64,000 nucleotides of DNA from Pleurotus djamor (GCA_029747585.1 JAPEVF010000187.1:1-64000); one strand, 5' to 3'; numbered from the stretch's first letter, positions 34,273-47,186 are shown. Translations and numbers: made by a program. Notes: a model not told the origin generated them from the sequence alone.

Positions 34273-35428
34273 ATGTCCGACGACGACGTTCAATCCACCC
34301 ATAACCATCGCACAGCAGTCCAGATCGCATGGAGCTGCGCTGCGATCATCTTCGCATGCACCTGGTCAGCCGTACATCCCAATGTCCCATCATCCAGAGT
34401 CGCATCGATTAAATGGAAGATGGCGTGGAGACGTCTTCGCATGATGCTCTGGACGATCTTACTACCAGAGATGATGGTAGCATGGGCCGCGAAACAGTGG
34501 TCGGACACACGGAAGATCTCTGCTATCGCCCAAGGTAAGTTTTCCCATACATCGTCCCTCTTGTTGCCCGTCCTGATGTACCTTGCTCATAGCCAATCGC
34601 CTCCCAGGGTGGACGCAAACCCATTCATACTTCATTCTCATGGGGGGTTTTGCTGTCAAGGGCCGTCGACCCGGCTCATGGAGAAACGTCACGCTCGTAG
34701 CTGGAAAAATCTTCATCCCGTTCCTCGAAGAAGTCGAGATCGCGAACGGCAGTAAAAGCGACGCTGTCGCAAAGACCATCATTATCATCCAAGTGACCTG
34801 GTTCATCTCCCAGCTGTGCTCACGCGTAAACCAAGGTCTCGTAATCACCGAGCTGGAGATAATGACTCTTGCTTACGCAGTCATCTGCGCCATGCTCTAC
34901 GGGATGTGGTTCTGGAAACCATACGACGTTCAGCGTCCTATCATACTGGAGGGCTCGTACGAGAGCATAACCAGGTACCGTCATGCCCCCATTACCGGTA
35001 TGGACGTCCTCTCCGGAACGTACCTATGGATAGCTCAAGGTCGTGTCGTCGATGACCCTTCCTTTGCCGACATCAAGCTCCATAGCTTCTCGACCTTCAT
35101 CAGCGCCACAGTGTTCGGTGCCATCCACCTCCTCGCTTGCGCTTACAGCTCGGAATTCCCCACACGATGGGAATATACGCTATGGGTACTAGCCTCGATC
35201 TGTGTTTCCGCAGCTCCGTTCGTTTTTGGATGGTTGCTTCTCAAAGTATTTCGGGCTGCGCATTATTTCTTGAGTCTCCCGTCCTCTACTTATACAATTC
35301 CTTTACTTTACAATGCTTATTTCGTGGCGCGTATCTTCCTTGTTGTTGAATCGTTCGCACTTCTACGTGACTTGTCACCCTCAGCAATGAGGACTGTACC
35401 ATGGTCTAGCTACTTCCCTCACATATAG
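34273..35428 (+). CDS. Seven-helix membrane protein family, copy 2
   Basis: Exons 34273-34534 and 34593-35428 with one 58-nt phase-1 intron (GTAAGT...CATAG) give 365 aa, the shortest copy. Hydrophobic segments lie at residues of about 16-34, 56-73, 148-165, 172-192, 245-263, 271-297 and 315-340. Family motifs are ACTWSAVHPNVP, LPEMMVAWAAKQW, TQTHSYFILMGGFAV, NGSKSDAVAKTI, TELEIMTLAYAVICA, KPYDVQRPI, LLYNAYFVARIFLVVESF and the C-terminal WSSYFPHI. The linker between exon 1 and THSYF is only a few residues, so helices 2 and 3 are close. It is tail-to-tail with copy 3, the two stop codons only 122 bp apart. The family is uncharacterised; transport, sensing or scaffold roles are all possible. Confidence 0.88.
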
Positions 35429-35550
35429 TTGACATTGCCGAGTTTTCTAGCTGATTTTCACGAGACCTTACCACCTCCTTTGTACCTGTACCGCTGCACC
35501 ATTCATACTCGTGTTAGCTGATAGCTGAATGATAGATATGATACCGGAAC

Positions 35551-36872
35551 CTAAATATGTGGTAAATAGGTTGTCCATGGAATCACTGGGATAGCCAGAG
35601 GGTGTAAGTCTCGTAAGAAGATAAAAGACTGAACGAAAAGGATTATCCGAGCAATGAAGTATATATTGAAAAGTATGGCGACGAAAATGGAAGATATCTT
35701 TTTGATGTAAAGCGGGGTGGAAGATGTAGACAATTTCTCGAATATAAAAATGAGTAGAAAATAAACCAATGGAATCGCCAACGCACACACAGAAGCTGAG
35801 AGCCACAACGTCACTTCTAGTCGTGTTGTTCGGCGTAATACAAAGCACCACCACAAGACAAAAGAAAATCCCCCCATGATGACCGCATTGGTGAACAAGA
35901 ACTTAGCGGTGTCTGCGAGACCAGGGCCACATGCAGAGGCGTCAACTATCCGGCTGTGTACTTCCCAGACCCACCCGCCGCTGAGAAAGTTGGATATTTG
36001 GCTGGAGTGTGGACGATTAACCTTGGGCAGTTCGGCGTTTCGATCGGGTAGAACAATCGGTTGATGGACATCGTAGGGCTTCTTGAACCAAGCAACATAC
36101 AGCGACGCACAAAAGTACGCATACCAAAGTGTCACCCACTCGAGTTCTGTGATGCGTAAATTATAGAAGATGCGAGCGTAGAGTTGGACGAAGAACCAAG
36201 TGGCCTGGAGGATGACGAGCGTCTTTGAAAAGGCATCACCCTTGCTACCATTGAGTATGTCCCCTTCCTTGACTGATGGCCATGGTATACGGCCATCGAG
36301 AACATCGGAAACGGAGACGGTGGTCCAGGAACCTGGCTTGTCCTCGTTGGCCACGGCGAAGCCACCCATGACAAGAAAGTAGGAATGCGTGCGTGTCCAC
36401 TGATGTATGGGAACAGCAGGGGGTGTTGTCTCGAATAGTGCCGATGGTGGGTTGTGATTGGAAGCCTCGGTATCCTGAAGAACTGGCTCAAGAGGCGATT
36501 GCGCACCAACACAACTTGTGGTATCGCTTTGTTCAGAAGGAGGTCCAGCGACTTTGCCTGAGGCACAAGTGAGTGTGGAACATCAATAACATAGAGGAGG
36601 AACGAACGATTGGCTACCTCAGAAATTCGTCGAGCACGGGCTCGTTGAATACTAGCCTCGACCATCATCAAGTCAGGCAGCAAAATCGTCCAAAGCATCA
36701 TTTTGATACGTCTCCACGCCATCCGCCACTGGCTGGTGGAAACACTGGCTGGAGGGACGTTAGGGTGGACGGCCGTCCATGTACACGCGAAGATGATAGC
36801 AATGCAGCTCCAGGCGATTTGGACTGCTGACCGAGTTTCATAGGATGGACACTGGTCATTGGGTGAGGACAT
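35551..36872 (-). CDS. Seven-helix membrane protein family, copy 3
   Basis: Exons 36872-36608 and 35551-36557 (minus) predict 423 aa. The 50-nt phase-1 intron uses the donor GTTCGT and acceptor CTCAG; this keeps EVAN in exon 1, as in the other copies, and opens the linker frame. The linker is the longest uninterrupted one, about 60 polar residues (GPPSEQSDTTS to TTPPAVPIHQ), encoded in the last exon and not in an exon of its own. Motifs: ACTWTAVHPNVP, TRTHSYFLVMGGFAV, NGSKGDAFSKTLVILQ, KPYDVHQPIVLPD, FIARIILFVQSFIFLRDL and the C-terminal WTTYLPHI. It departs most from the family near helix 5, where the usual FGGIHLxAWxF becomes MGGFSFVLWWCF. A TATAAG is at 36916-36911, 39 bases before the ATG. 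Confidence 0.87.
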
Positions 36873-38058
36873 GACGGGGAATGAGGAATTGCGACGCCAG
36901 CATACCCAGCCTTATACGGAGGCCACTTTATTACTGTGTGTTCGCAGAGGTCGTATTAGCTTTAGTGTTCCTTGAGGGTAGTGGAAGGCTGTGTCTTGTT
37001 TGAGGCGATGAACCAATTGAATACCTCGGTGAGCTGCCGAAAAAAGACCTGAAAATGACGAGCTATCATAGAGAATATAAGCTAGGGCATATAGAGGAAA
37101 GGGTAAACTCACCGCATCAAGGACCAGCAAAAAATTGGGCGAGATGGGTCCCCCGAAACCCCAGACAGATTGAGGAACAAGAAATCATACATGGGATGTG
37201 CTCGATAATTGTAAGTGGCCAACAGAAGGGATGCAAGAAGGGTGAGGAGAAGCATGAATATTGAGAAGACCAGGACAGGTAGGTGTACTCTATTCAAGGA
37301 GGAAACACGACATAGGTAAGAGGACGACGGGTGGATGAAACCACAAACACAAGGATGGATAGCTATGTACTCTATGGGGTCAATTGAGTCCGAGTCCTTC
37401 GGACGGTATTCTAGTCATCCGAGCAACATTGTCTAGAAGGAGCGAAAATGGGGGGACGTGGGGGGACGAAGTATAGTAGAGTTCATCCGTAAAAGTAGAG
37501 GAAGAGGTCTATGACCTCAGATTTGTCAGGAGGGTTAGCGCACTGCGCAGTCAATGATGAGCTCCGGAAAACGGCCGTATAACGCTGCATTCGCGATTAC
37601 CCTGGACAGCTCCCCATGTCCTAGAGAGCTACTTCGGCGCATGCCCCCCACACCAACTCTACCGCCCCAGGAGCAAAAATGGAGCGACATCGATAATGAA
37701 GGTCTTGTCGCGCTTCTGTCCTGGTTTCGTTCTTGCTTTACGGAAAACGGCAAAAGAACCTGAATATCATCCCAGCAAAATCGCGAGAAAATGGTGATGG
37801 TTCCCATCAAAAGAGAGAAAGATCATAACCGACGCGAATGACGAACGGGGCGGGAACCACTGGCGAGGCCTATGTTGTCCTGGTTCTGGTACAAGCGGCG
37901 GTGACGGTCGCGCTGCGTGCGCAGGTTGAGACGGTCACAGCGAGTAACGGGCAGTAGGTCCGTCGATGGATGACGTGAACATAACCAGCTTGAGTAACTC
38001 GGAGCCATTTGACCTCTTATACAGCGACAAAGCGATTGCCAACCTGGTTAAATTTGTT

Positions 38059-38091
38059 CATCCTCTCTGCCATCCTCTCTGCCATCCTCTC
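38059..38091 (+). repeat. 12-bp tandem repeat, 2.8 units
   Basis: The unit CATCCTCTCTGC is repeated twice exactly plus a nine-base third copy. Confidence 0.85.
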
Positions 38092-39609
38092 AAGCCCCGT
38101 TCGCATTTCTGCCGTCGCACGGGACTCTTACGATCTGAGGCTGCATGGGGCAGCATCGCTACATACCCGGTTGCGGATGGTCTGAGGAGAAGACGTGATA
38201 GATGGAGTTGCCGGCGGAAATTGCATCCATAGATGGTGCGATCGTGTAGTAGGTACAGGGCCCAGGCAATGTGCTTTGACAGTTCATCGTCTATTGCCAT
38301 ATCGTCTCTCTCCAAGTCTCATCCCACATCCAACCGAGACATCGAGCGAGAGCCTGTGACAGATGGACACGGAAAACCAACACGACAGTCCCCCTTCCTC
38401 AATGAGACTCCACGGGGAAGTTGGCGCAGATAGAGGGTACGAGAACGACGGGACGAACTCGAGTGTGAGTAGCGGCGGTATGGGTGTCAATTAGGCGTAT
38501 GGCTTCAATCTTGAGGCAACTTCCTGAATGTTCTTGTCGTCTCTGAGCTAGTGGTGGAGCCAGCGTCTTCATTCCTCCGTGCGTTCGGAGTACAAGAAGG
38601 CCGACCTCGGTTATCGTATCCTTCAAGCGTCCGCGTCAAGTGTCATCATCGCTCCCAAGGGTCCCCTCACACTCCCCACCACTTCCTTCGTCTTCTCCGT
38701 GCTCATCCCAAAAGGCGCCTTGAGCTGAGGAGGAATAACGCCGAATCGACTGCGACTTCGGCTCCTCTGACTCCCTTCCGACCAACTCCCTTGCCCTCGG
38801 CTGTAGCCACGACCTGAGCCCGTCACATTGTACTCTCGTCTTCTTCGCTGTTCCAAAGACGCAGCAGCTGTCTGGGCGATTCCGCCAAAGTGGTCCACAA
38901 GTACCGCGGCAGGATCTTCAACGCTTGATACGATTCTGTCACAGGGTGCTGTTGGAAGGGGCTAGTTGCGAGAGGGAAATAGGGAAGGATTGGGGTGAAA
39001 NGGGGGGAGCTACGATCATGGGAGCGCTTCTTCCGACCTGGAGCATGTTGAAAAGGCTACGATGTTCATTGCGTTGAGGGAAACAGTGGCGCAGCATCGA
39101 AGTAGACTGGTGCGCGGTAGTTATGGGTAGTCGGACGCGGGACGCGTCAACCACGAGAGTAATCACTAGAAATAGTGCCTAAAATGCGTACGGAGAAAGT
39201 CCAAAGTAAAAAATCATGGCCTAGCCCAATACACGGTTGAGAAACGCACCTGGGGGACATGGGTCCGGTGTTGTATCTGAACATGGCTCGCATACGATCC
39301 CCAGCCTCCCCCCTCCCCCACCAGCGAAGCCACACTTGAGGTCAAACAGTACGTTAACTGATATGGGAGTTGAATTGGATAGAAGTGAGCCTGTATACGA
39401 GCAAAAAGACCGTCAGAAAAAGCTCACCTTCTCATCGCGGTAATTGCGATTTTACCTCGCAAGGATTCAACTGAGGGAACTGGGATCTAGGAAGAGGATA
39501 AGTATCACCAAGTATCGGGCACGGATGATACTCACAGCCTATCTTAGATAACGAAGTCAACTGGTGTGGGGGTTTGGGATGATGGAGGTACGGGGAAAGA
39601 GGATGGGCA

Positions 39610-39634
39610 TTGTGTGGTCATGCTTGGTTCGGGA
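39610..39634 (-). repeat. Conserved dispersed block, copy 4
   Basis: On the minus strand it reads TCCCGAACCAAGCATGACC followed by ACACAA, with two changes from the core consensus. The CTCGGAG half is not preserved. Confidence 0.45.
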
Positions 39635-39849
39635 GTCACTGTAACAGGGGGATAATAGGGAGACATGCGAGGAGAATCGGTGCAAGTTCAAGTTCAAGTC
39701 TCAACGCTTGAAAAGTGGTGCTTTCACTGGCGTACAGTACCACTGACTTGAGGTAGAGTCATTTACAGAAAAATCTGCCAAAAAAGAGCATAAAAAGGTA
39801 GAGATTTCGATTTGTTTGTAAGAGGAAAAACCGAAATCAAGAGAGAATT

Positions 39850-41012
39850 TTAGATGTGGGGGAGGTATGTGGTCCATGAGATGAGCTCCCTCGCGGAGGA
39901 AGGCAGATTGCGAAGAAGTACAAAAGAGTCAACAAGAAGAAACAGCCGCGCAGCAAAATAAAGGTTGAGTAGAATGGGCGTCGTAAATATGGTAATACGG
40001 AGTAAGGGGATCGAAACGGTGTTCAAGAGCAGCCCACCATATATTACTGGGACAACGAGGAGACAAATGGACGCTCCTATCCACAGTGTATACTCCCATC
40101 GAGTCGGGAATTCGAACGCAATGGCGACGAGGTTGATGCCTCCGAACATTATGGCACTGGTCAACGGCACAGGGTTGGAAAGATCAGCGGACACGAAGTG
40201 AGGGTCGTGTACAACTCGAGCTTGTACGATCCAAAGCCACATGCCACGAAGGAAGGTCTGCTTGTTGAGGGTAGGATATGTTCTCGGTGACAGAACACTC
40301 GGAGAACCTGCGATTATGGTTGGGCGTCGAACATCATATGGCTTCCAGAGCCACATCCCGTAAAGGATTGCACAGAGGACGGCGTAAGCGAGCGTCATGA
40401 TTTCAAGTTGGGTAATCTCGAGTCCTTGGTGGACACGAGCGCACAGCTGGACGACAAACCAGGTGACCTGAAGAATGACAAGAGTCTTAGCGACCGTGTC
40501 GCTTTTACTCCAGTTATTGATTTCGGCCTCCTCAAGCAGTGAAATCGAAACTTTGCACTCGAGGACATCATCGACGGAGACGGGTTTCCAGCCACTGCGA
40601 TTAGGGTATTGAACCGCGTAGCCTCCCATGAGAAGGAAGTACGAGTGGGTCTGCGTCCACTTGCGGTCGGTGGCAGTTTCTTCAGCTGCGATAACGTAAG
40701 ATCGTGCCGTTCATGAAGAACTTCAACACAGCATAGCGACGTACTTTCAATACCCCGGGATATCCTACGAGCGTCGACCCATTGTTTAGCGGCCCACGCG
40801 ACCATCATCTCTGGCACAAGGATCGTCCAGAGCATCATGCGAACCCGTCTCAACCCCATCCGCCAATGACTGGATCCAACGCGGGCTGACGGTACATTGG
40901 GATGGATAGCTGTCCAGGTACATGCGAAAATAATTGCAACACAGCTCCAGACAATTTGCATCTCAGAGCGAACAACATGTATTGGGGTTTCATCGTTGGT
41001 GGAGGTAGACAT
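39850..41012 (-). CDS. Seven-helix membrane protein family, copy 4
   Basis: Exons 41012-40745 and 40685-39850, with a 59-nt phase-1 intron (GTACGT...CGCAG), predict 367 aa. Exon 2 has exactly the length of exon 2 in copy 2 (836 nt), and the linker is equally short (EETATDRK), so copies 2 and 4 form the compact subtype. Motifs: ACTWTAIHPNVP, VPEMMVAWAAKQW, TQTHSYFLLMGGYAV, SKSDTVAKTLVILQVTWFV, TQLEIMTLAYAVLCA, KPYDVRRPTI, LLNLYFAARLFLLVDSF and the C-terminal WTTYLPHI. HNAY of the last helix is changed to LNLY. There are about seven hydrophobic segments. Function unknown. Confidence 0.88.
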
Positions 41013-41961
41013 GGCGGAGAGTTGGGGGGCAACCCCAGAAAACCACAGGTTGTTTTGAGGTAGACCAAGGACGACGTGAGCTCAGATCGCCGGTGATAGA
41101 TAACGTTATAAGATTGGGTATTGATGGACGCAGCGAACAATTTGGGGAAAGATGGGGATATCGCCGAGATGTCCATGTTTGAATGGTGTTCAAATAAGCT
41201 GGTCACTTCGTGAACCTATGCACACGTTCAAAGGTCGAATAACTGACCAATATTTGTACTCGCTCCTGTCAAACCCAAGCGTCGGCTACGAACCTTTCTG
41301 GAATCTCGCCTCCCAGAACAGCGTTTTCTCCAGAGTTTCAGATGAACAGCGAACGAAAGGGGACCGATTCATTTCAAGTAACTTACGGCACCAGTTCCCT
41401 TTATCGCCGAATGTCTCTCTTCGGTATCGTCGTTCCAAGAAGCACATCGAAGAGAGATCAAAGCCTGCGAAAGGTCATCAAAATCGATGAGAAACACGGT
41501 GTAGATGCATGTATCCACACTCACGCATTGAGGCCGAACGTAGCTAGTTTACGGTAGTTCGAAGCTTGAATCTCCTCCGTAGAGCCGTATCATCGGACGA
41601 TGCACTGGCGTCCAGCTGCATGAGTTGTATGAAAAGCTAGCAGGAATGTGAGAGCAGATTTGAAATGTACTAGCTCACTCACATCGAATACATGCTTCGG
41701 AATATACGGGGTTGCTCGCGGAAGCTCAAGTCATTTCAACACTCGTAGTCAAAGTAGGCAAGCNAAAAAAGCAAGAAGTGGGGTAGAGACGATGACGGCG
41801 GTTCGGGAAGGAAGCATACAGTGTGCGTCCCTGACTAATGAAGTAGCGCTAGCACCTCCTGAACGACTCCTTTACTTGACCCTTCGGATGGCTTGATCTC
41901 ACACAGAAGATGGACTCTAGAAATGTATTAGCGGGATATTATCTGTTAATTATCTGTGCTT
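41013..41961. other. Intergenic region with one ambiguous base
   Basis: About 950 bases containing the promoter of minus-strand copy 4 and the 3' flank of the minus-strand DUF6699-like gene. An N at 41764 precedes an A run. No gene is recognised. Confidence 0.5.
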
Positions 41962-42805
41962 CTACATTGCACGCGACATACTACTGTGGTCAGTGAAACC
42001 CCCGGATGACCAACGGTTCAGCCCCTTTGGCGCTCCTGTGAGTAGCACATAATGCTCCGTATTCGCAATTCTGATCGTTTGAAGTCCCATGAATATCGTC
42101 CGTCCGAGTAAGAAATCTACTCGACGGACTTCTGAGATAATCCTGCCCTCGCATACTTGACTACTATGTCCAAACGCTCGGCGCCGGGTGGTCTCCATTA
42201 CTTGTCTCTGTAGGAAAGTCGGTAATCGTGCATACTCCTGAACGTGGACGCGGGTATAAAGCGCCATGTATAGTGCATGGAGTACGTCCAATACGGTAAT
42301 CTCACAGGCCCCCATGGAGGGATATACGTCAATCCTCCAAGGAAGTCCGCGACAAATAATGAGCATATGGGCTTGGGGAGGATAGATTGCCAGGCTTGAG
42401 AATATATGCGGCGAGATGATCAGTGAGGATTTCGGGGGATTTGGCGGATGATGGGCAATGTCGTACTCGTACAAGGAACTGGGAGTAGCGAGTGTTGGGT
42501 GTAAGCGGATTGGTGGTGGTGGGATTGCCTTGGCCTTCTTCAGTATGGAACGGGGATTTGCATCTGACCGAATCGGTTGTGTAGGACGTTCTTGAGTTTG
42601 TGGAAAAGCTTGTGACGGTGATGGCGTTGGGCGTGGACAAAGGCTTGTATGCTCTCGAAAGTGTACGTGTCGAGTTCTGGTGCTCCGATGTACTTCGTGA
42701 AACATACAAGCTTGCTGTGGGATATGGATCTTCTGCGAAAGTCAGTGTCTGTGCGCGATGGGTCCGTGTCGTTTGACCGTACGAGATGTGGTCCTTATAA
42801 GACAT
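41962..42805 (-). CDS. DUF6699-like protein, two exons, 259 aa
   Basis: Exons 42805-42708 and 42643-41962, with a 64-nt intron (GTATGT...TACAAG), join a short polar leader to the conserved body. The first 100 residues are rich in proline, serine and threonine and probably disordered. The C-terminal domain (about residues 125-245) has the pattern I know from DUF6699 proteins of mushrooms: LPWRIDVYPS, ITVLDVLHALYMALYT, EYARLPTFLQRQV, and ISEVRRVDFLLGRTIFMGL. These domains are common and multicopy in Agaricomycetes and have no known function. Both frames around the intron have long open stretches, so the splice is set by continuity of the conserved part. Confidence 0.75.
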
Positions 42806-43240
42806 CCTGAAACCGTCTTCTCGCTTACCTGGAGTCGCTATTATGGGAGAATGTCAGGAACTCATATAAGTGTGTATTCAGAAGGGAACCCAGAGTATAA
42901 AAAACGCACGGAGTACGTCTCAGGACCCGCAAAGCTGCTCGTTCCTCAGCTTCCAATGATACCAGCGAGCCGCATGGTATGGATACAAAGAATCATCATC
43001 TCGCAGTTGCCGCACAATGGAAGTGGATTTTAGCACAGGTTTCCTATTCGTCCCTTCTCATGAGAGACTGCACGAACAGGATTCCGGAAAGGCTCAACAG
43101 GATGACATCATCGCGTCCAAACTCAGGGCTTCAGGGAATCATAGGGGCGACGAGCAGTCGAAACTTCTGACATCCCAGACGATTCAGTTCCCTGTTTTGA
43201 TGTAGATTACTCTAGGGTAGGAAGTAAAGTACAAGCTTCT
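42806..43240. other. Intergenic, between DUF6699-like gene and copy 5
   Basis: 435 bases with no recognised gene. A plus-strand TATAAAA occurs near 42897 but faces away from both neighbours. Confidence 0.5.
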
Positions 43241-44631
43241 CTAGACGTGAGGGAGGAAAGACGACCATTCTACATCTTGGACAGCAGACGGGGAAAGACT
43301 GCGTAAGAGAACAAAGGCTTCGACGAACAAAATGATCCGCGCGGCAAAGTACGCTAACTGGATAATCGGGATGAGGAAGGATCCGCAAAGGCAAACTCTC
43401 ATCCAATTGGGGGTATCGTCTGGAAGGACATTCTTGAGGCCACTGTAGGCGAGGTACAAGAGACCGTATGGGATAGGAAGTAGAGTCACGCAAAGCGAAG
43501 CGTACCTCCACAACATCGCTTCGGCGGGTGTGGGGAAGGTGAAATTCCAAGGAATGAGATGGATCCCTCCAAAGACCACAGCAATCGAAAATGCGAACAG
43601 ATTATTATGATGGTGGGGACGTGGGAGAGTGGGGTCATAGAATCGACGATCGTCGACAATTCGTCCATGAACTTTCCACAGCCAGACACCAGCGAAGACA
43701 AGATGGGGGATGTCACCATCCTTGCGTTCCATCTTCGGAGAGGGTTCGCTCGATCCCGGAAGAACAATAGGCCGCTGGACATCATATGGTTTCTTGAACC
43801 ATAAGAAATAGAGTGCCCCGCAGAGGACGGCATATGCAAGAGTCATTATTTCGAGCTCGGTCACGGCTAGATGTTGAGCCCAGCGAGTGCAAAGCTGAGC
43901 GATGAACCAGAACATCTGGATCGCTGCAAAAAGCTTCCCAACGATCTCACTTTTGGCACCGTTCAAGATCGCTCCTTCTTCGACTTGCGGCCATGGATGG
44001 TTACCATCAAGGACATCATCCTTGAGGATCTGAATCCATGAATCTTGATTCTTCGAGGGGACGACGAATCCTTGCATAATAAGGAAGAAAGAGTGTGCTT
44101 TCGTCCACTTATAAGGCCCTGAAAGCGAGGGTGGTGCTGTTCAGGGATGAGTCGATCATGAGCCGGGTAATTAAGAGCTTGAGTAGTGACGCACCAATGA
44201 ATGGGGGATTTTCTATCACAATTTCAACGTCTTTCGTGGGGTTATTGTCCGAGACTGGCTCACGCGCAGATGATTCTCGACTGTGCTCAACATGTTCGCC
44301 AACTTGGATAGATTTTTATTTTCAGTAAAGAGTAAGTACACTAGACGTGGTTCAAACTTTACACACCTCGTTTCACAGCCTCTGCGGATACTTCGAGAGC
44401 TTCCTTCCACTGTCTCGCAGCCCATGCAACCATCATCTCCGGTAGAAGTATCATCCACACCATCATTCTGAATCGCCGCCAAAACAGTCCCCACCAACTT
44501 CGCGAGACATGGGGAGGCGGGACGTTTGGATGGACAGCTGTCCAGGTACACGCAAAGATGATAACAAGGCAGCTCCAGGCGATCTGCACGGTTGGTCGAG
44601 TATTCAAACACTGAACGTCAATTGTAGACAT
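43241..44631 (-). CDS. Seven-helix membrane protein family, copy 5
   Basis: Exons 44631-44367, 44302-44195 and 44118-43241, both introns phase 1, predict 416 aa. The middle exon encodes a 35-residue acidic/polar linker (EHVEHSRESSA to IENPPFIG). Motifs: ACTWTAVHPNVP, LLPEMMVAWAARQW, TKAHSFFLIMQGFVV (a divergent form of THSYFLLMGGF), NGAKSEIVGKLFAAIQMFWFI, TELEIMTLAYAVLCG, KPYDVQRPIVLPG, FGGIHLIPWNF, IQLAYFAARIILFVEAF and the C-terminal WSSFLPHV. The linker exon is symmetric (phase 1-1), so skipping it would keep the frame. The TATATA at 44683-44688 is 52 bases upstream. It is the most divergent copy in the region after the linker. Confidence 0.87.
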
Positions 44632-45272
44632 GCTGCGAGGGGATAGGAAATGGGAAACATACAAAGTTGTGCGTAGATAGAGTATATAAGATCACCACCT
44701 TGGTGTCTGTGTAGGCGTCTGTAATGGGTCATGTCAGACATGAGGCTTTCCGACAACAAGTGGCCATGACGGAAATTGAAGTCTTACGAGTTGCTGTAAC
44801 ATTGATTGACAGAAGAGCGCTTTTCATCCACGCGCGAGCTCCTTCAGTTCAACACGGCTTTTTCCATCGCCGTGCCATTGAGAGACCACCAGTCGGTCAA
44901 CGAATCTGGAGGAGAGATTGTCAAAGGGGAAAGAGAGATTTCACGGCGAAAATTTGACAGGCAATCGAAGCGTCCTTGCGCGACTGAACTGAAGCTGAAA
45001 GGTCGTCTCCTCGAGGCTGACACGAGGCTCGAGCATATGTGGAAGACGGTTGAGGGGAGGTAAGTACCGTCACTCTGAGCGTCTAGCATGGGGTCGAGCT
45101 GTTAAGGTGCTGTACAGTTCGGATCGCGGCAAGCACAGTATCAACGTTCTTGCGAAGATTTGGTGAGACATCACCGCCACCGATGATTGTGGGACACGCC
45201 GTCGTCTCGTTTACAAAGCCTAATACAGCTTTTCATTGATCAAAAATAGATACGTACAACAGCATTCTCATC
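44632..45272. other. Intergenic, between copy 5 and the proline-rich gene
   Basis: About 640 bases. A plus-strand frame at 44806-45063 could encode 85 charged residues, but nothing in it is recognisable. Confidence 0.45.
44683..44688 (-). promoter_or_regulatory. TATA-like element of copy 5
   Basis: TATATA about 52 bases before the minus-strand ATG at 44631. Confidence 0.4.
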
Positions 45273-47186
45273 TCATCGTTTATTCACAGCATTCGAAAGA
45301 GTGTTCAGGAATCCTTTCCATCCCGACGTCGGCTGGACCGTCCGCTGAGGGGTCTCCCAAGCATCGTCTGGATGTGGGTTGATCACAATCGACGGCTGGG
45401 CTGGATACTCGGCTGGGTAACGGGGCTATGATACCGAAGTCAGTAATCGTGTGGACATCAGCAATATGTAGGGTATAAACACACCTCAGAGTTGTACCTT
45501 CGATGCCTACTCTTGGAGAAACTTTTCTCAGGTGGTGGTGGAACGATAGTGGTAGGCTGCTGGGATGGACGCGGAGGTACAAAGACTTCCGGGGAGCCGT
45601 ACCAATCTTGAGATGAAGCTTCTTTCCTCCTCGAACGTTTCTCCTGGTAATACCCTGGTGTCGTACTAGATTTGTGCATTGTCGGAGGTATCATGACAGG
45701 TGCTTGAGACTGTACAGAAGTTGATGGAACAATAGGTCGAGTAGCCCTACGACGAGACCGGGAGGATGGCTGGACAATCACAGGTGGGGATTCTGAGGTA
45801 GGTACGATGATCTGGGGAGATGGAGCGCGGGGTACAATCACTGGTGGCGGGCTTGGATACATGGGAACGGCTATCGGCTCCGGAGAGGGCATAGGTACCG
45901 GCTGCGGTGGTACTGGGATAATAGTCGGCTGTGGAGAAGGGACGACGATAGGTCGAGCTGGAGGTATGATGACGGGTTGCGGTGCAGGTATCACCGTTGG
46001 GGATCGTGGTGGTAGGATGTTTATCGTTTCTGGTTGTGGAGGGAGTACCACAGTCGGTGATCTTTTCCTTCGTGGTATAACCACTGGTTCTTGAGGTGCA
46101 GGTATAATTATGGGAGGATGGCTACTTCCCCATGACGTGTAAGGCTCAGGGGAAGGGTACGACGGAGCAATAACAGGTTGTTGTTGTTGGACGACGATAG
46201 AGGGAGATTTAACAGATCGCATGCGGGTTCGTTTCCTCAGATTAGGGTCATAAGGATCATAGGACTCGTACGGAGAAGGTGGCTGTTGAATGATGATGGG
46301 TGCTGGCTCTTGTGGCTCGCGCTCGCGTCGTGAAATTGCATCGGTTGGAGTGTAAGTCTGAGATCGAGAAGGGCGAGAACGTTCGCGTCGACTGGTAGAG
46401 AACTCGTACTCCGGGTATTTAGAAGAGCTAGCCCGCGGTGGTATAATGACAGTGGGTGGCGTAGGTGGTGCTTGTGGGGAGGGGGGCTGTTGGGCTGAGA
46501 CCAACTGACTTCTCTGACTTCTCCCTGATACGCCACTAGGACTAGCATAGTCATATCGATACGCGTCCAGGTCTGGATGACGGCGGGAGCGACTTGACCG
46601 ACTTGTCCCATCCTCCTTCCCTTGTTCCTGATCCCTCTCCCTCTCTTGCCTAGCCTGCGACGAAGGCCGTCCATCCTCTACCAAAGACGACATAGATTGG
46701 TACTCGCGTCTATGCTTTGAGGTACCCGACCGAATCGTTTGGGGCGGTGTTAGATATCCCTCACGAGAACTCGGCGAAGAGGTGACAGAGGCTCGTGTAG
46801 AGCCACCGTGTCGCGTAGTCGGAGGTGAAGGATAGCCTTCATAGTCCCGATGATGTGTACGCTCTCCGCGCTAGGTAGACAGAACTCATGAGCTTCTGTG
46901 AAAACGGTGGTCACAAGAGACTCACCTCCTTGCGAGACCGATCACGGTCCTTATACACATCGTCCCACCACCGTCCTGACGAAGCAGCAGCAACGGGATC
47001 TTCACGGGTCCAGTCAAACCCATCCGTCGGCCAACCACCAGTCCTATCTGCATAAGGATCCCCTGCTGGGGTAATTGGGACTAAATCGTCCGTCACCTCT
47101 TCTCTACGGCCAGCGGGGTATCCACCGTAATGGCTCTTCGTCGCAGACATGCCCTTGTTCGATGTCGGTCCAATTACCAGGGCCAT
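45273..47186 (-). CDS. Proline-rich, intrinsically disordered protein, 599 aa
   Basis: Exons 47186-46926, 46870-45485 and 45425-45273 join in frame through two phase-0 introns (GTGAGT...CCTAG, GTGTGT...CATAG) and end at a TGA at 45273. The protein is almost free of predicted folded sequence: residues 1-87 are Gly/Asp/Trp-containing, about 90-330 are Arg/Ser/Glu-rich (RRERSRPSRSQ, QERERDQEQ), and about 340-455 are an irregular repeat of P-x-P-x-x-I/V-I/V-x-P units. The C-terminus (ETPQRTVQPTSGWKGFLNTL) is an amphipathic end. Such proteins in mushrooms are commonly of unknown function. SH3 or WW ligand roles are possible from the proline motifs but not shown. The splices are supported by continuous codon use across each junction. 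Confidence 0.75.

Larger units (their letters stand above)
36873..39849. other. Gene-poor region
   Basis: About 3 kb without a supported gene. It has a 12-bp tandem repeat at 38059-38091, an N at 39001 beside a G run, and one conserved block at 39610-39634 on the minus strand. Confidence 0.5.
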
